Of a stretch of DNA of 5,379 bases, positions 1 through 5,379 are shown one piece after another. Source of the stretch: Flavobacterium sp. (lineage in GTDB: Bacteria; Bacteroidota; Bacteroidia; Flavobacteriales; Flavobacteriaceae); assembly GCA_003449615.1 (NCBI GenBank), contig DMHA01000300.1:1-5379 (forward strand), in the 5' to 3' direction. Numbering within the stretch: position 1 is the first letter of the stretch; the number at the start of each line of letters is the position of its first letter. Under the pieces are notes generated by a model that did not search any database, was not told where the DNA came from, and was given only the letters and a program-made list of their open reading frames with translations. The translations under genes and the position numbers were made by a program.

Positions 1-864
1 TTAGCAAAAAGACCAAAAGTTGCTAATAAAGCAAATGCTAATTTATTTATTTCAATACATTGTAATTCGGTCAAAAATTTTGGACCTTCTGGAACAGAAA
101 CTTTTGTGATGGGATTGTCTAGAAGCGATATGAATTTGGAAGTTGCAAAAAATGAAAATTCGGTTATTTTATTAGAAAAAAATTACAACGAAACCTATCA
201 AGGGTTTAACCCCAAAAAGCCTGAATCTTTGATCGGTCTGACAATGATGCAAGAAGAAAATTTGAATAATAGTATTAATTTAGCTACAAAAATTCAGAAT
301 AATTTTACTCATAATTTAGATAGAAATTCAAGAGGAGTAAAACAACAACCACTTTGGGTTTTAGATGCGGCTTATATGCCGAGTGTTTTAATAGAATTGG
401 GTTTTTTATCTAACTTTGAAGAAGGTAAATTTTTAAATTCAGACGAAGGTCAAAATAAAATGGCTTTGCAAATTGCAAATGCAATTATAAGTTACAAAAA
501 AGAGTATTTTGGAGAAGAAATAAATAATAAAACTCAATCTATTGTTAATGAAAAGCCTTCAAAAGAAAGAGACACTATCGACAAATTAAAGAATGATATT
601 ATTTTTAAAGATACCATATATAAAGTCCAGCTTTTTGCAGTTTCAAAAAAATTACAATTAGACTCTAAACAATTTAAAGGATTAAAAAACATTTCAAGTA
701 CATTTTATAATAATATCTACCGATATATGTATGGAGAAACCTCTAATTTTGCGGAAGCAAATAAATTGCAAATTCAGGCAAAAAAAATGGGATTCTCTGA
801 CGCATATATTGTTATAATTAAGGATGGGAAAAGTAGTAAAGTAAATGATATTGTTAAACAATAA
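1..864 (+). CDS. AmiC-type N-acetylmuramoyl-L-alanine amidase with SPOR-like C-terminus, upstream copy (5' partial)
   Basis: The open frame runs from base 1 to a TAA at 862-864 with no start in view. GTG/ATG codons at 106-111 are internal, since the homologous coding sequence continues upstream. It encodes the last 287 residues of a zinc amidase that cuts the bond between muramic acid and L-alanine in peptidoglycan, presumably in the periplasm. Seen: the third zinc ligand in SIHCN (His20 of the visible part), the AmiC-like helical insertion (about 36-100), the catalytic glutamate in VLIELGF (Glu132), then a low-complexity linker and a SPOR-like domain (about 206-287). By alignment to the next gene about 88 residues are missing, including the first His and Glu zinc ligands, so full activity cannot be judged. 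The two proteins match at roughly 55-60% over the catalytic part by hand count. This copy is visibly more AT-rich. It ends 11 bases before its paralog, suggesting co-transcription. Confidence 0.93.
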   Translation, partial: LAKRPKVANKANANLFISIHCNSVKNFGPSGTETFVMGLSRSDMNLEVAKNENSVILLEKNYNETYQGFNPKKPESLIGLTMMQEENLNNSINLATKIQNNFTHNLDRNSRGVKQQPLWVLDAAYMPSVLIELGFLSNFEEGKFLNSDEGQNKMALQIANAIISYKKEYFGEEINNKTQSIVNEKPSKERDTIDKLKNDIIFKDTIYKVQLFAVSKKLQLDSKQFKGLKNISSTFYNNIYRYMYGETSNFAEANKLQIQAKKMGFSDAYIVIIKDGKSSKVNDIVKQ

Positions 865-875
865 AAAAATAAATT

Positions 876-2018
876 TTGAAATTAATAAATGAATTTAGAA
901 AAACTTTTATAGCAATATCGTTTCTGATATTGTTTGTTTATAATTCCTCTTCTGCTCAATCTAATGTTTTCAGGGTTGCATTAGATGCGGGTCACGGAGC
1001 TCACGATTTTGGAGCGGTGTACAGTGGTCGTGTTGAAAAAAATATCAACTTGGCCTTAGTGCTCAAAGTTGGAAAATTATTAGAACAAAATCCCGCAATT
1101 GATGTAATTTATACTCGAAAAACTGATGTTTTTATAGATTTAATCGAAAGAGCCAATATTGCAAATCAGGCTAATGCCAATATTTTTGTTTCTATTCATT
1201 GCAACGCCAACCGAAACACAGCAGCCTCTGGAACAGAAACTTATGTGATGGGGATGAGCAAAGTAGCTTCTAACCTTGAAGCTGCAAAAAAAGAAAATGC
1301 CGTAATTACTTTAGAAAAAGATTACAAAGAAAAATATGAAGGTTTCGATCCCAATTCTCCCGAAACGATGATTGGAATGACATTGATGCAGGAAGAATAT
1401 TTAGAAAATAGTATTTCTTTGGCCAGTAAAATTGAAGATCGTTTTGCCGATTTAGGAAAAGAAATCCGTCACGGTGGCGTAAAACAAGCCCCATTTATGG
1501 TACTTCACAAAGCCTATATGCCGAGAGTTTTAGTCGAAACTGGATTTATTTCTAACCCTGAAGAAGGAAATTTATTGAATTCTGAAGAAGGACAAAACGA
1601 AATTGCTCAAGCCATTGCAGATGCAATTGTCAGTTACAAAAGAGAATATTTTGGCTCCGATGAAACTGATAATTTTAAGGAAAGAACTATTAAAAAAATA
1701 ATCGAAAAACCAGTAAAAGATACTTCCGCAACAATTGAAAAAAAACCATTAGAAAATAGAGATTCGACAAACATTTTTAAAGTTCAGCTATCAGCAAGTG
1801 TCAAGAAAGTTGCCTTAATTTCAAGTAATTTTAAAGGTTTGAAAGACATATCTATGGCTTCAGAAGGCAAATATTACAAATATATGTATGGAGAAACTTC
1901 TAATTACGAGGAAGCTAAGAAGTTATTACAGGAAGCAAAAGCCAAAGGATATGACTCAGCCTATTTAATCGCTTTTAAAAATGGCGAAACGATTAGCGTG
2001 CAAGAAGCAATCAAATAA
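876..2018 (+). CDS. AmiC-type N-acetylmuramoyl-L-alanine amidase with signal peptide and SPOR-like C-terminus
   Basis: This is a complete 380-residue Amidase_3-family zinc hydrolase that cleaves peptidoglycan amide bonds, probably for daughter-cell separation. Residues 1-27 form a signal peptide (basic start, hydrophobic 11-22, then SSA before Gln28), so the enzyme is exported. Zinc ligands are His40 (DAGHG), Glu54 (RVEKN) and His108 (SIHCN); the catalytic glutamate is Glu221 (VETGF). Residues about 124-195 match the helical insertion that in Escherichia coli AmiC is autoinhibitory and relieved by LytM-type activators. A lysine/glutamate-rich linker (260-300) leads to a SPOR-like domain (301-380), expected to bind denuded septal glycan; E. 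coli AmiC instead uses an N-terminal AMIN domain. The TTG start at 876 is required: an in-frame TAA lies at 870 and no ATG occurs in frame before residue 125. No Shine-Dalgarno is present. It is a tandem paralog of the preceding gene. Confidence 0.95.
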   Translation: MKLINEFRKTFIAISFLILFVYNSSSAQSNVFRVALDAGHGAHDFGAVYSGRVEKNINLALVLKVGKLLEQNPAIDVIYTRKTDVFIDLIERANIANQANANIFVSIHCNANRNTAASGTETYVMGMSKVASNLEAAKKENAVITLEKDYKEKYEGFDPNSPETMIGMTLMQEEYLENSISLASKIEDRFADLGKEIRHGGVKQAPFMVLHKAYMPRVLVETGFISNPEEGNLLNSEEGQNEIAQAIADAIVSYKREYFGSDETDNFKERTIKKIIEKPVKDTSATIEKKPLENRDSTNIFKVQLSASVKKVALISSNFKGLKDISMASEGKYYKYMYGETSNYEEAKKLLQEAKAKGYDSAYLIAFKNGETISVQEAIK

Positions 2019-2022
2019 ATTA

Positions 2023-2041
2023 TTAACTTCTTCAAGTTTAA
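2023..2041 (+). terminator. Weak AT-rich stem-loop after the amidase pair
   Basis: Five bases after the amidase stop codon, AACTT and AAGTT pair around a CTTC loop (2025-2038). Two further A-T pairs are possible if one T is bulged. It is followed by a T-rich stretch (TTTAATTTATTT). The stem is short and poor in GC, so it may not stop transcription. The call rests on its position between a stop codon and a promoter-like element. Confidence 0.25.
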
Positions 2042-2052
2042 TTTATTTATAT

Positions 2053-2060
2053 TAAATTTG
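2053..2060 (+). promoter_or_regulatory. Bacteroidota-type -7 promoter element upstream of the MCE gene
   Basis: TAAATTTG matches the TAnnTTTG -7 consensus known for the primary sigma factor of Bacteroidota. It lies in the only intergenic gap of the left half, 16 bases before the TTG start, which would give a leader of about ten bases. No good -33 TTG is present at the usual distance; the closest is TTC at 2031-2033 or 2028-2030. In a T-rich gap such an octamer can arise by chance. If real, it would start the MCE/Fe-S operon separately from the amidases. Confidence 0.35.
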
Positions 2061-2076
2061 TCTAAAATCCAATATT

Positions 2077-3033
2077 TTGAAATTAACACGAGAAATTAAA
2101 ACCGCCATCCTTGTCATTTCGACAATCCTATTATTTATTTGGGGTTACAGCTATTTGAAAGGAAGAAATCTTTTAGATAAATATAGGACATTTTATGTTC
2201 AATATGACAATGTTGAGGGGTTGTCATCCTCAGCATCGGTTACCATAAATGGTTTAATTGTTGGAAAAGTAACCGATATTACTTTAGACCCAAACACAGG
2301 AAAACTGATGGTTCAATTGCAACTTAAAACTGATTTTCCCATTTCAAAAACCAGTACAGCGGTTATTTATAAACCTGGTTTTATTGACGGAAAGCTAATT
2401 GCAATTCATCCAAATCTTGCAGACAAATCCGAAAGTGAGGACGGACAAATTTTAACAGGAACTTCCGAATTAGATTTAACCGAAGCTTTGGGAAAAAAAC
2501 TGGTTCCACTTCAGGCAAAATTTGAAAAGCTAATGCAAAATGCCGACAATTTATTGACAGGTATCAACAATGTTTTAGACAATAAAGGACAACAAGATTT
2601 AAAGAAAAGTTTAGCTGAATTGAGCCAAACTATGGAACAATTCCACAAAGCTTCTTCGAGCATCAACTCCATTCTTGATGATAACAAAGGACAAATTAAT
2701 GGAGTGGTAACCAATTTGAATAAAGTATCAAGCAATTTTTCTAAAATTTCTGATTCCTTAAACAAAGCCGATTTAGGAAAAACAGTGGTTAATCTGCAAA
2801 AAACTTTGGAAAAAGTCGATAAAATAATGGCAAATCTTAATGAAGGCAAAGGCACAATGGGCAAGCTAATTAATGATGAAGCTTTGTATAATAATTTAGA
2901 AAAAACTTCAAAAGAATTAGAATTATTATTAGAAGACGTGCGACTTTACCCAACTCGATATGTAAATGTTTCTTTTTTTGGAAAGAAAAATAAACCTTAC
3001 GTTGCCCCTGTAAAAGATTCTATTTCAAAATAA
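2077..3033 (+). CDS. MlaD/MCE-family membrane-anchored lipid transport protein
   Basis: This 318-residue protein has the layout of an MCE substrate-binding component of a phospholipid or hydrophobic-substrate transporter. Seen: one N-terminal membrane anchor (about 9-27), an MCE beta-barrel domain (about 38-112, with DNVEGL, NGLIVGKV and the PGFIDGKLIAI segment), then a long helical, probably coiled-coil tail (about 134-295) that could build a periplasmic tunnel. The end contains LYPTRYVNVSFFG, a tail I recognise from Bacteroidota MCE proteins. Family knowledge: MCE proteins form hexamers and work with an MlaE permease and MlaF ATPase; neither is encoded here, so the partners must lie elsewhere. 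The TTG start at 2077 is needed: the frame is closed by TAA at 2053 and the first in-frame ATG is residue 78. It ends 12 bases before the Fe-S gene, which suggests one transcript. I am confident of the family but not of orthology to E. coli mlaD. Confidence 0.92.
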   Translation: MKLTREIKTAILVISTILLFIWGYSYLKGRNLLDKYRTFYVQYDNVEGLSSSASVTINGLIVGKVTDITLDPNTGKLMVQLQLKTDFPISKTSTAVIYKPGFIDGKLIAIHPNLADKSESEDGQILTGTSELDLTEALGKKLVPLQAKFEKLMQNADNLLTGINNVLDNKGQQDLKKSLAELSQTMEQFHKASSSINSILDDNKGQINGVVTNLNKVSSNFSKISDSLNKADLGKTVVNLQKTLEKVDKIMANLNEGKGTMGKLINDEALYNNLEKTSKELELLLEDVRLYPTRYVNVSFFGKKNKPYVAPVKDSISK

Positions 3034-3045
3034 AAACGAGCAATT

Positions 3046-4374
3046 ATGGAATATTTAAGTTCTATTTTATTTACAATTCTACTCATTATAGGATTTGGTT
3101 ATTTTTTTACCAACATAAAAAAAATTACCAGAAACATAAATTTGGGGACCCCCATAAATCGTAAAGACAATCCCAAAGCCCGTTGGAGGAATATGGCAAT
3201 GATTGCTCTTGGACAATCCAAAATGGTGAAAAGACCAGTGGCAGGAATCCTTCACATCATTGTTTATACAGGATTCATCATCATCAATATCGAATTATTA
3301 GAAATTATTATTGATGGATTAATTGGTACTCACAGAATTTTTGCCTTTTTAGGAACGTTCTACAATGTGCTAATTGCTTCTTTTGAAATCTTAGCTTTAT
3401 TGGTTTTAGTGGCTGTTTTTGCTTTTTGGACAAGAAGAAATATCATCAGATTAAAACGTTTTACCAACAAAGATTTAACTGGTTTCCCCAAAAAAGACGC
3501 CAATTATATCCTCTATTTTGAAGTTGTTTTAATGACTTTATTTCTGCTAATGAACGCTTCCGATTTGCATTTGCAAAACATTCCTGGCGTTTATCACCAC
3601 TTCATCAAAGCCGGTTCTTTTCCGATAAGTCAATTCATCGAACCCATATTTAATGGCGTTTCCAACGAATTAGTAATGCTTCTCAACGAACTATTTTGGT
3701 GGTTACACATTATTGGGATTTTGATATTTATGAACTATTTGTATTATTCAAAACACCTTCATATTCTGTTGGCTTTCCCAAATACCTATTTTGCAGATTT
3801 GAATCCAAAAGGACAACTTTCCAATTTAGAATCGGTAACCAATGAAGTTAAATTGATGATGGATCCCAACGCCGATCCTTATGCTGCCACACCTGAAAAT
3901 GCAGTTCCAAGTAAATTTGGCGCAAGCGACATTCAGGATTTGAATTGGGTGCAGTTATTGAACGCCTACACCTGTACCGAATGTGGTCGTTGTACATCGG
4001 CTTGTCCTGCTAATCTAACAGGAAAAAAATTATCGCCTCGCAAAATTATGATGGATACGAGAGATAGGATAGAGGAAGTTGGAAAAAATATAGATGCTAA
4101 TAAAGGAATTTTCGTTCCCGACAACAAATCATTATTAAACGATTACATCACTCCCGAAGAATTATGGGCGTGTACCTCCTGCAATGCTTGCGTCGAAGAA
4201 TGTCCAGTAAACATCAGTCCACTTTCAATTATTATCGATTTGCGACGTTATCTAGTGATGGAACAAAGTGCCGCACCAACCTCATTAAACGCAATGATGA
4301 CCAATATCGAAAACAACGGAGCACCTTGGCAATACAATCAGCAAGATAGATTGAATTGGAAGAATGAAATATAG
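3046..4374 (+). CDS. Membrane-bound 4Fe-4S dicluster oxidoreductase subunit (HdrE/NarI-like plus HdrC-like)
   Basis: This 442-residue protein probably passes electrons between a soluble partner and the quinone pool at the inner membrane. Seen: about five hydrophobic segments (3-22, 66-90, 105-128, 154-171, 211-232), then a soluble part with two ferredoxin motifs, Cys310/313/316/320-Pro and Cys376/379/382/386-Pro, enough for two [4Fe-4S] clusters. His70 in the second segment and His221, His237 and His239 in or after the fifth are candidate b-heme ligands, as in NarI-like cytochromes; this is inferred from position only. The ATG at 3046 fits directly behind the MCE gene. The CCG-domain protein downstream supplies what this chain lacks, so the two likely form one complex. 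Single-chain proteins with this same order include the FadF/EtfD ETF:menaquinone oxidoreductases and HdrD/DsrK relatives. The exact electron donor cannot be read from the sequence. Confidence 0.9.
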   Translation: MEYLSSILFTILLIIGFGYFFTNIKKITRNINLGTPINRKDNPKARWRNMAMIALGQSKMVKRPVAGILHIIVYTGFIIINIELLEIIIDGLIGTHRIFAFLGTFYNVLIASFEILALLVLVAVFAFWTRRNIIRLKRFTNKDLTGFPKKDANYILYFEVVLMTLFLLMNASDLHLQNIPGVYHHFIKAGSFPISQFIEPIFNGVSNELVMLLNELFWWLHIIGILIFMNYLYYSKHLHILLAFPNTYFADLNPKGQLSNLESVTNEVKLMMDPNADPYAATPENAVPSKFGASDIQDLNWVQLLNAYTCTECGRCTSACPANLTGKKLSPRKIMMDTRDRIEEVGKNIDANKGIFVPDNKSLLNDYITPEELWACTSCNACVEECPVNISPLSIIIDLRRYLVMEQSAAPTSLNAMMTNIENNGAPWQYNQQDRLNWKNEI

Positions 4375-4436
4375 TTTAAAGGTTTAAAGTTTAATCGTTT
4401 AATCGGTTGAACGTTTAACCGATTAACCAATTAAAC
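4374..4436. repeat. Degenerate 8-bp tandem repeat (GTTTAAYC type) between the two Fe-S genes
   Basis: The gap can be written as eight units in order: GTTTAAAG, GTTTAAA, GTTTAATC, GTTTAATC, GGTTGAAC, GTTTAACC, GATTAACC, AATTAAAC. The second unit is one base short. The first G is the last base of the TAG stop codon. The idealised unit GTTTAAAC is its own reverse complement, so the array reads similarly on both strands and yields inverted repeats. The region holds no ORF. Its function is unknown; it may be a dispersed intergenic repeat. Confidence 0.8.
4399..4426. repeat. 28-bp inverted repeat inside the octamer array
   Basis: Arms of 14 bases meet at 4412/4413 and pair throughout apart from one G-T wobble (4409 with 4416). 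As RNA it could form a stem of about ten to eleven pairs with a small loop around AACGTT. No run of T follows, so it is not a standard intrinsic terminator. It could be an mRNA processing or stabilising hairpin, a protein-binding palindrome, or just a by-product of the repeated quasi-palindromic unit. Confidence 0.6.
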
Positions 4437-4444
4437 AAATAGAA

Positions 4445-5236
4445 ATGCAAGAAGTTTTAATAGTACCCACAATGGCCGAAATGCTTTCTCAAGGCAAACA
4501 ACCTGAAGTATTGTTTTGGGTTGGCTGTGCCGGAAGTTTTGATGATAGAGCCAAAAAAATCACAAAGGCATTTGTCCGAATTTTGAATCGTGCCAATGTT
4601 TCCTTTGCAGTCCTCGGAACAGAAGAAAGTTGTTCTGGCGATCCTGCCAAAAGAGCTGGAAACGAGTTTTTGTTTCAAATGCAAGCGATGACCAATATTG
4701 AAGTTTTGAACGGCTACGAAATAAAAAAAATCGTAACCGCTTGTCCACATTGTTTCAATACATTGAAAAATGAATACCCGGAATTGGGCGGAAAATATGA
4801 AGTTTTGCATCATACTGAATTTCTAAAATCCTTGTTAGACGACGGAAGATTAACCATCGAAGGCGGACAATTCAAAGGAAAAAGAATCACTTTTCACGAC
4901 CCTTGTTATCTTGGAAGAGCCAATAATATCTATGAAGCACCTAGAGATTTAATCCAAAAACTCGATGCCGAATTGGTCGAAATGAAACGCTCTCGTGCCA
5001 ACGGATTATGCTGTGGAGCAGGAGGAGCACAAATGTTTAAAGATGCAGAAAAAGGTAATAAAGAAATAAACATCGAAAGAACCGAAGATGCTCTTGAAAC
5101 CAAACCCGATATTATTGCCGCTGGTTGTCCTTTTTGCAACACGATGATGACGGACGGAATTAAAAACAAAGAAAAAGAAAGCGAAGTAAAAGTAATTGAC
5201 ATCGCCGAATTAATTGCCAATGCGATGGATTTGTAA
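4445..5236 (+). CDS. CCG-domain Fe-S oxidoreductase subunit (HdrB-like)
   Basis: This 263-residue soluble protein is built from two cysteine-rich CCG domains, which in heterodisulfide reductase HdrB hold non-cubane [4Fe-4S] clusters at the catalytic site. Seen: domain 1 has Cys28, Cys63-Ser64-Gly, then Cys100-x2-Cys103. Domain 2 has Cys154, Cys189-Cys190-Gly, then Cys228-x2-Cys231. Spacings fit the known C-x(31-39)-CC-x(35-37)-C-x2-C pattern. Domain 1 has Ser in place of the second Cys of CCG, a substitution also familiar as CTG/CSG in many membrane-linked relatives, so only domain 2 is canonical. No signal peptide or membrane segment is visible, so it should sit on the cytoplasmic face with the preceding 4Fe-4S membrane protein. 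The ATG at 4445 follows the octamer-repeat gap. Lactate-utilisation LutA and GlpC relatives share the fold, but the neighbouring HdrE/HdrC-like chain favours a quinone-linked complex. Confidence 0.92.
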   Translation: MQEVLIVPTMAEMLSQGKQPEVLFWVGCAGSFDDRAKKITKAFVRILNRANVSFAVLGTEESCSGDPAKRAGNEFLFQMQAMTNIEVLNGYEIKKIVTACPHCFNTLKNEYPELGGKYEVLHHTEFLKSLLDDGRLTIEGGQFKGKRITFHDPCYLGRANNIYEAPRDLIQKLDAELVEMKRSRANGLCCGAGGAQMFKDAEKGNKEINIERTEDALETKPDIIAAGCPFCNTMMTDGIKNKEKESEVKVIDIAELIANAMDL

Positions 5237-5240
5237 TACA

Positions 5241-5379
5241 ATTAAAAATTAAAAATTAAAAATTGGGAATTAAAAATCTGCAATCTGTAATCTGCAATCT
5301 GCAATCTGCAATCTAAAATCTAAAATCTAAAATCTAAAATCTAAAATCTAAAATCTAAAATCTAAAATCTGCAATCAAA
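5241..5379. repeat. 7-bp-period tandem array with three unit types, running off the window
   Basis: Nineteen heptamers in perfect phase plus six bases of a twentieth fill the space from four bases after the stop codon to the window end. Order: three ATTAAAA, one ATTGGGA, one ATTAAAA, one ATCTGCA, one ATCTGTA, three ATCTGCA, eight ATCTAAA, one ATCTGCA, then ATCAAA. AT at positions 1-2 and A at position 7 never change. The strands have very different C content, and there is no ORF or obvious dyad. The function is unknown and the full length cannot be seen. Confidence 0.95.

Noticed and set aside
850..862. Palindrome ATTGTT-A-AACAAT at the end of the first amidase as a terminator
   Set aside because: The centre leaves almost no loop, giving about four pairs, and it is followed by A rather than T on the + strand; the next gene starts only 11 bases after the stop.
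106..864. Separate short gene starting at the GTG at 106
   Set aside because: The frame is open to base 1 and the upstream codons encode the zinc-ligand motif SIHCN and other residues that match the paralog, so 106 is internal to a truncated gene.
1306..1494. 62-codon reverse-strand ORF inside the second amidase
   Set aside because: It is antisense to the conserved amidase insertion and has no features of its own.
2511..2864. 117-codon reverse-strand ORF
   Set aside because: It is entirely antisense to the helical tail of the MCE gene, has no recognisable domain and looks like a shadow of its codon pattern.
4164..4349. 61-codon + strand ORF in another frame of the 4Fe-4S gene
   Set aside because: It overlaps the second cysteine motif of the real gene in a shifted frame and has no family features.
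4399..4426. Intrinsic terminator between the two Fe-S genes
   Set aside because: No T-run follows the stem and the flanking genes appear to encode one complex, so a full stop in transcription is not supported.
4457..5241. Reverse-strand ORFs at 4457-4813, 4560-4748 and 4930-5241
   Set aside because: They lie antisense to a clearly conserved CCG-domain gene, overlap each other in part and show no family features.
5241..5379. CRISPR array
   Set aside because: The period is 7 bp with no unique spacers, so it is a simple tandem repeat and not a repeat-spacer array.

Overview
The window looks like a piece of a Flavobacteriia chromosome, most likely Flavobacterium or a close relative. The DNA is AT-rich, the genes lack Shine-Dalgarno sequences, two genes need TTG start codons, one TAnnTTTG promoter element of the Bacteroidota type is present, and the protein families and their order fit that group. 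All genes lie on the + strand.

Layout: (1) Positions 1-2018 hold two tandem paralogous AmiC-type N-acetylmuramoyl-L-alanine amidases, each with an Amidase_3 catalytic domain and a C-terminal SPOR-like domain. The first is cut by the left window edge; the second is complete. (2) A 58-bp gap (2019-2076) carries a weak stem-loop and a -7-like promoter element. (3) Positions 2077-3033 encode a membrane-anchored MCE/MlaD-family protein. (4) Twelve bases later, 3046-4374 encodes a membrane protein ending in two 4Fe-4S motifs (HdrE/NarI-like plus HdrC-like). (5) The 70-bp gap after it is filled by a degenerate 8-bp tandem repeat whose quasi-palindromic unit (GTTTAAAC-like) also forms a 28-bp inverted repeat. 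(6) Positions 4445-5236 encode an HdrB-like protein with two CCG cysteine domains. (7) From four bases after its stop codon to the window end (5241-5379) there is an uninterrupted 7-bp-period array with three unit types in blocks.

Functionally the window has two parts. The first is the cell envelope: septal or wall peptidoglycan cleavage by SPOR-targeted amidases, and lipid transport by the MCE protein. The second is a split, membrane-bound iron-sulfur electron-transfer module. Its two polypeptides together have the domain order and about the total size of the single-chain ETF:menaquinone oxidoreductase / HdrD-like proteins (FadF/EtfD type). That assignment is an inference. No CRISPR array, tRNA, rRNA or insertion sequence was seen. 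The least explained items are the two short-period arrays flanking the HdrB-like gene, the split Fe-S module and the amidase tandem duplication.
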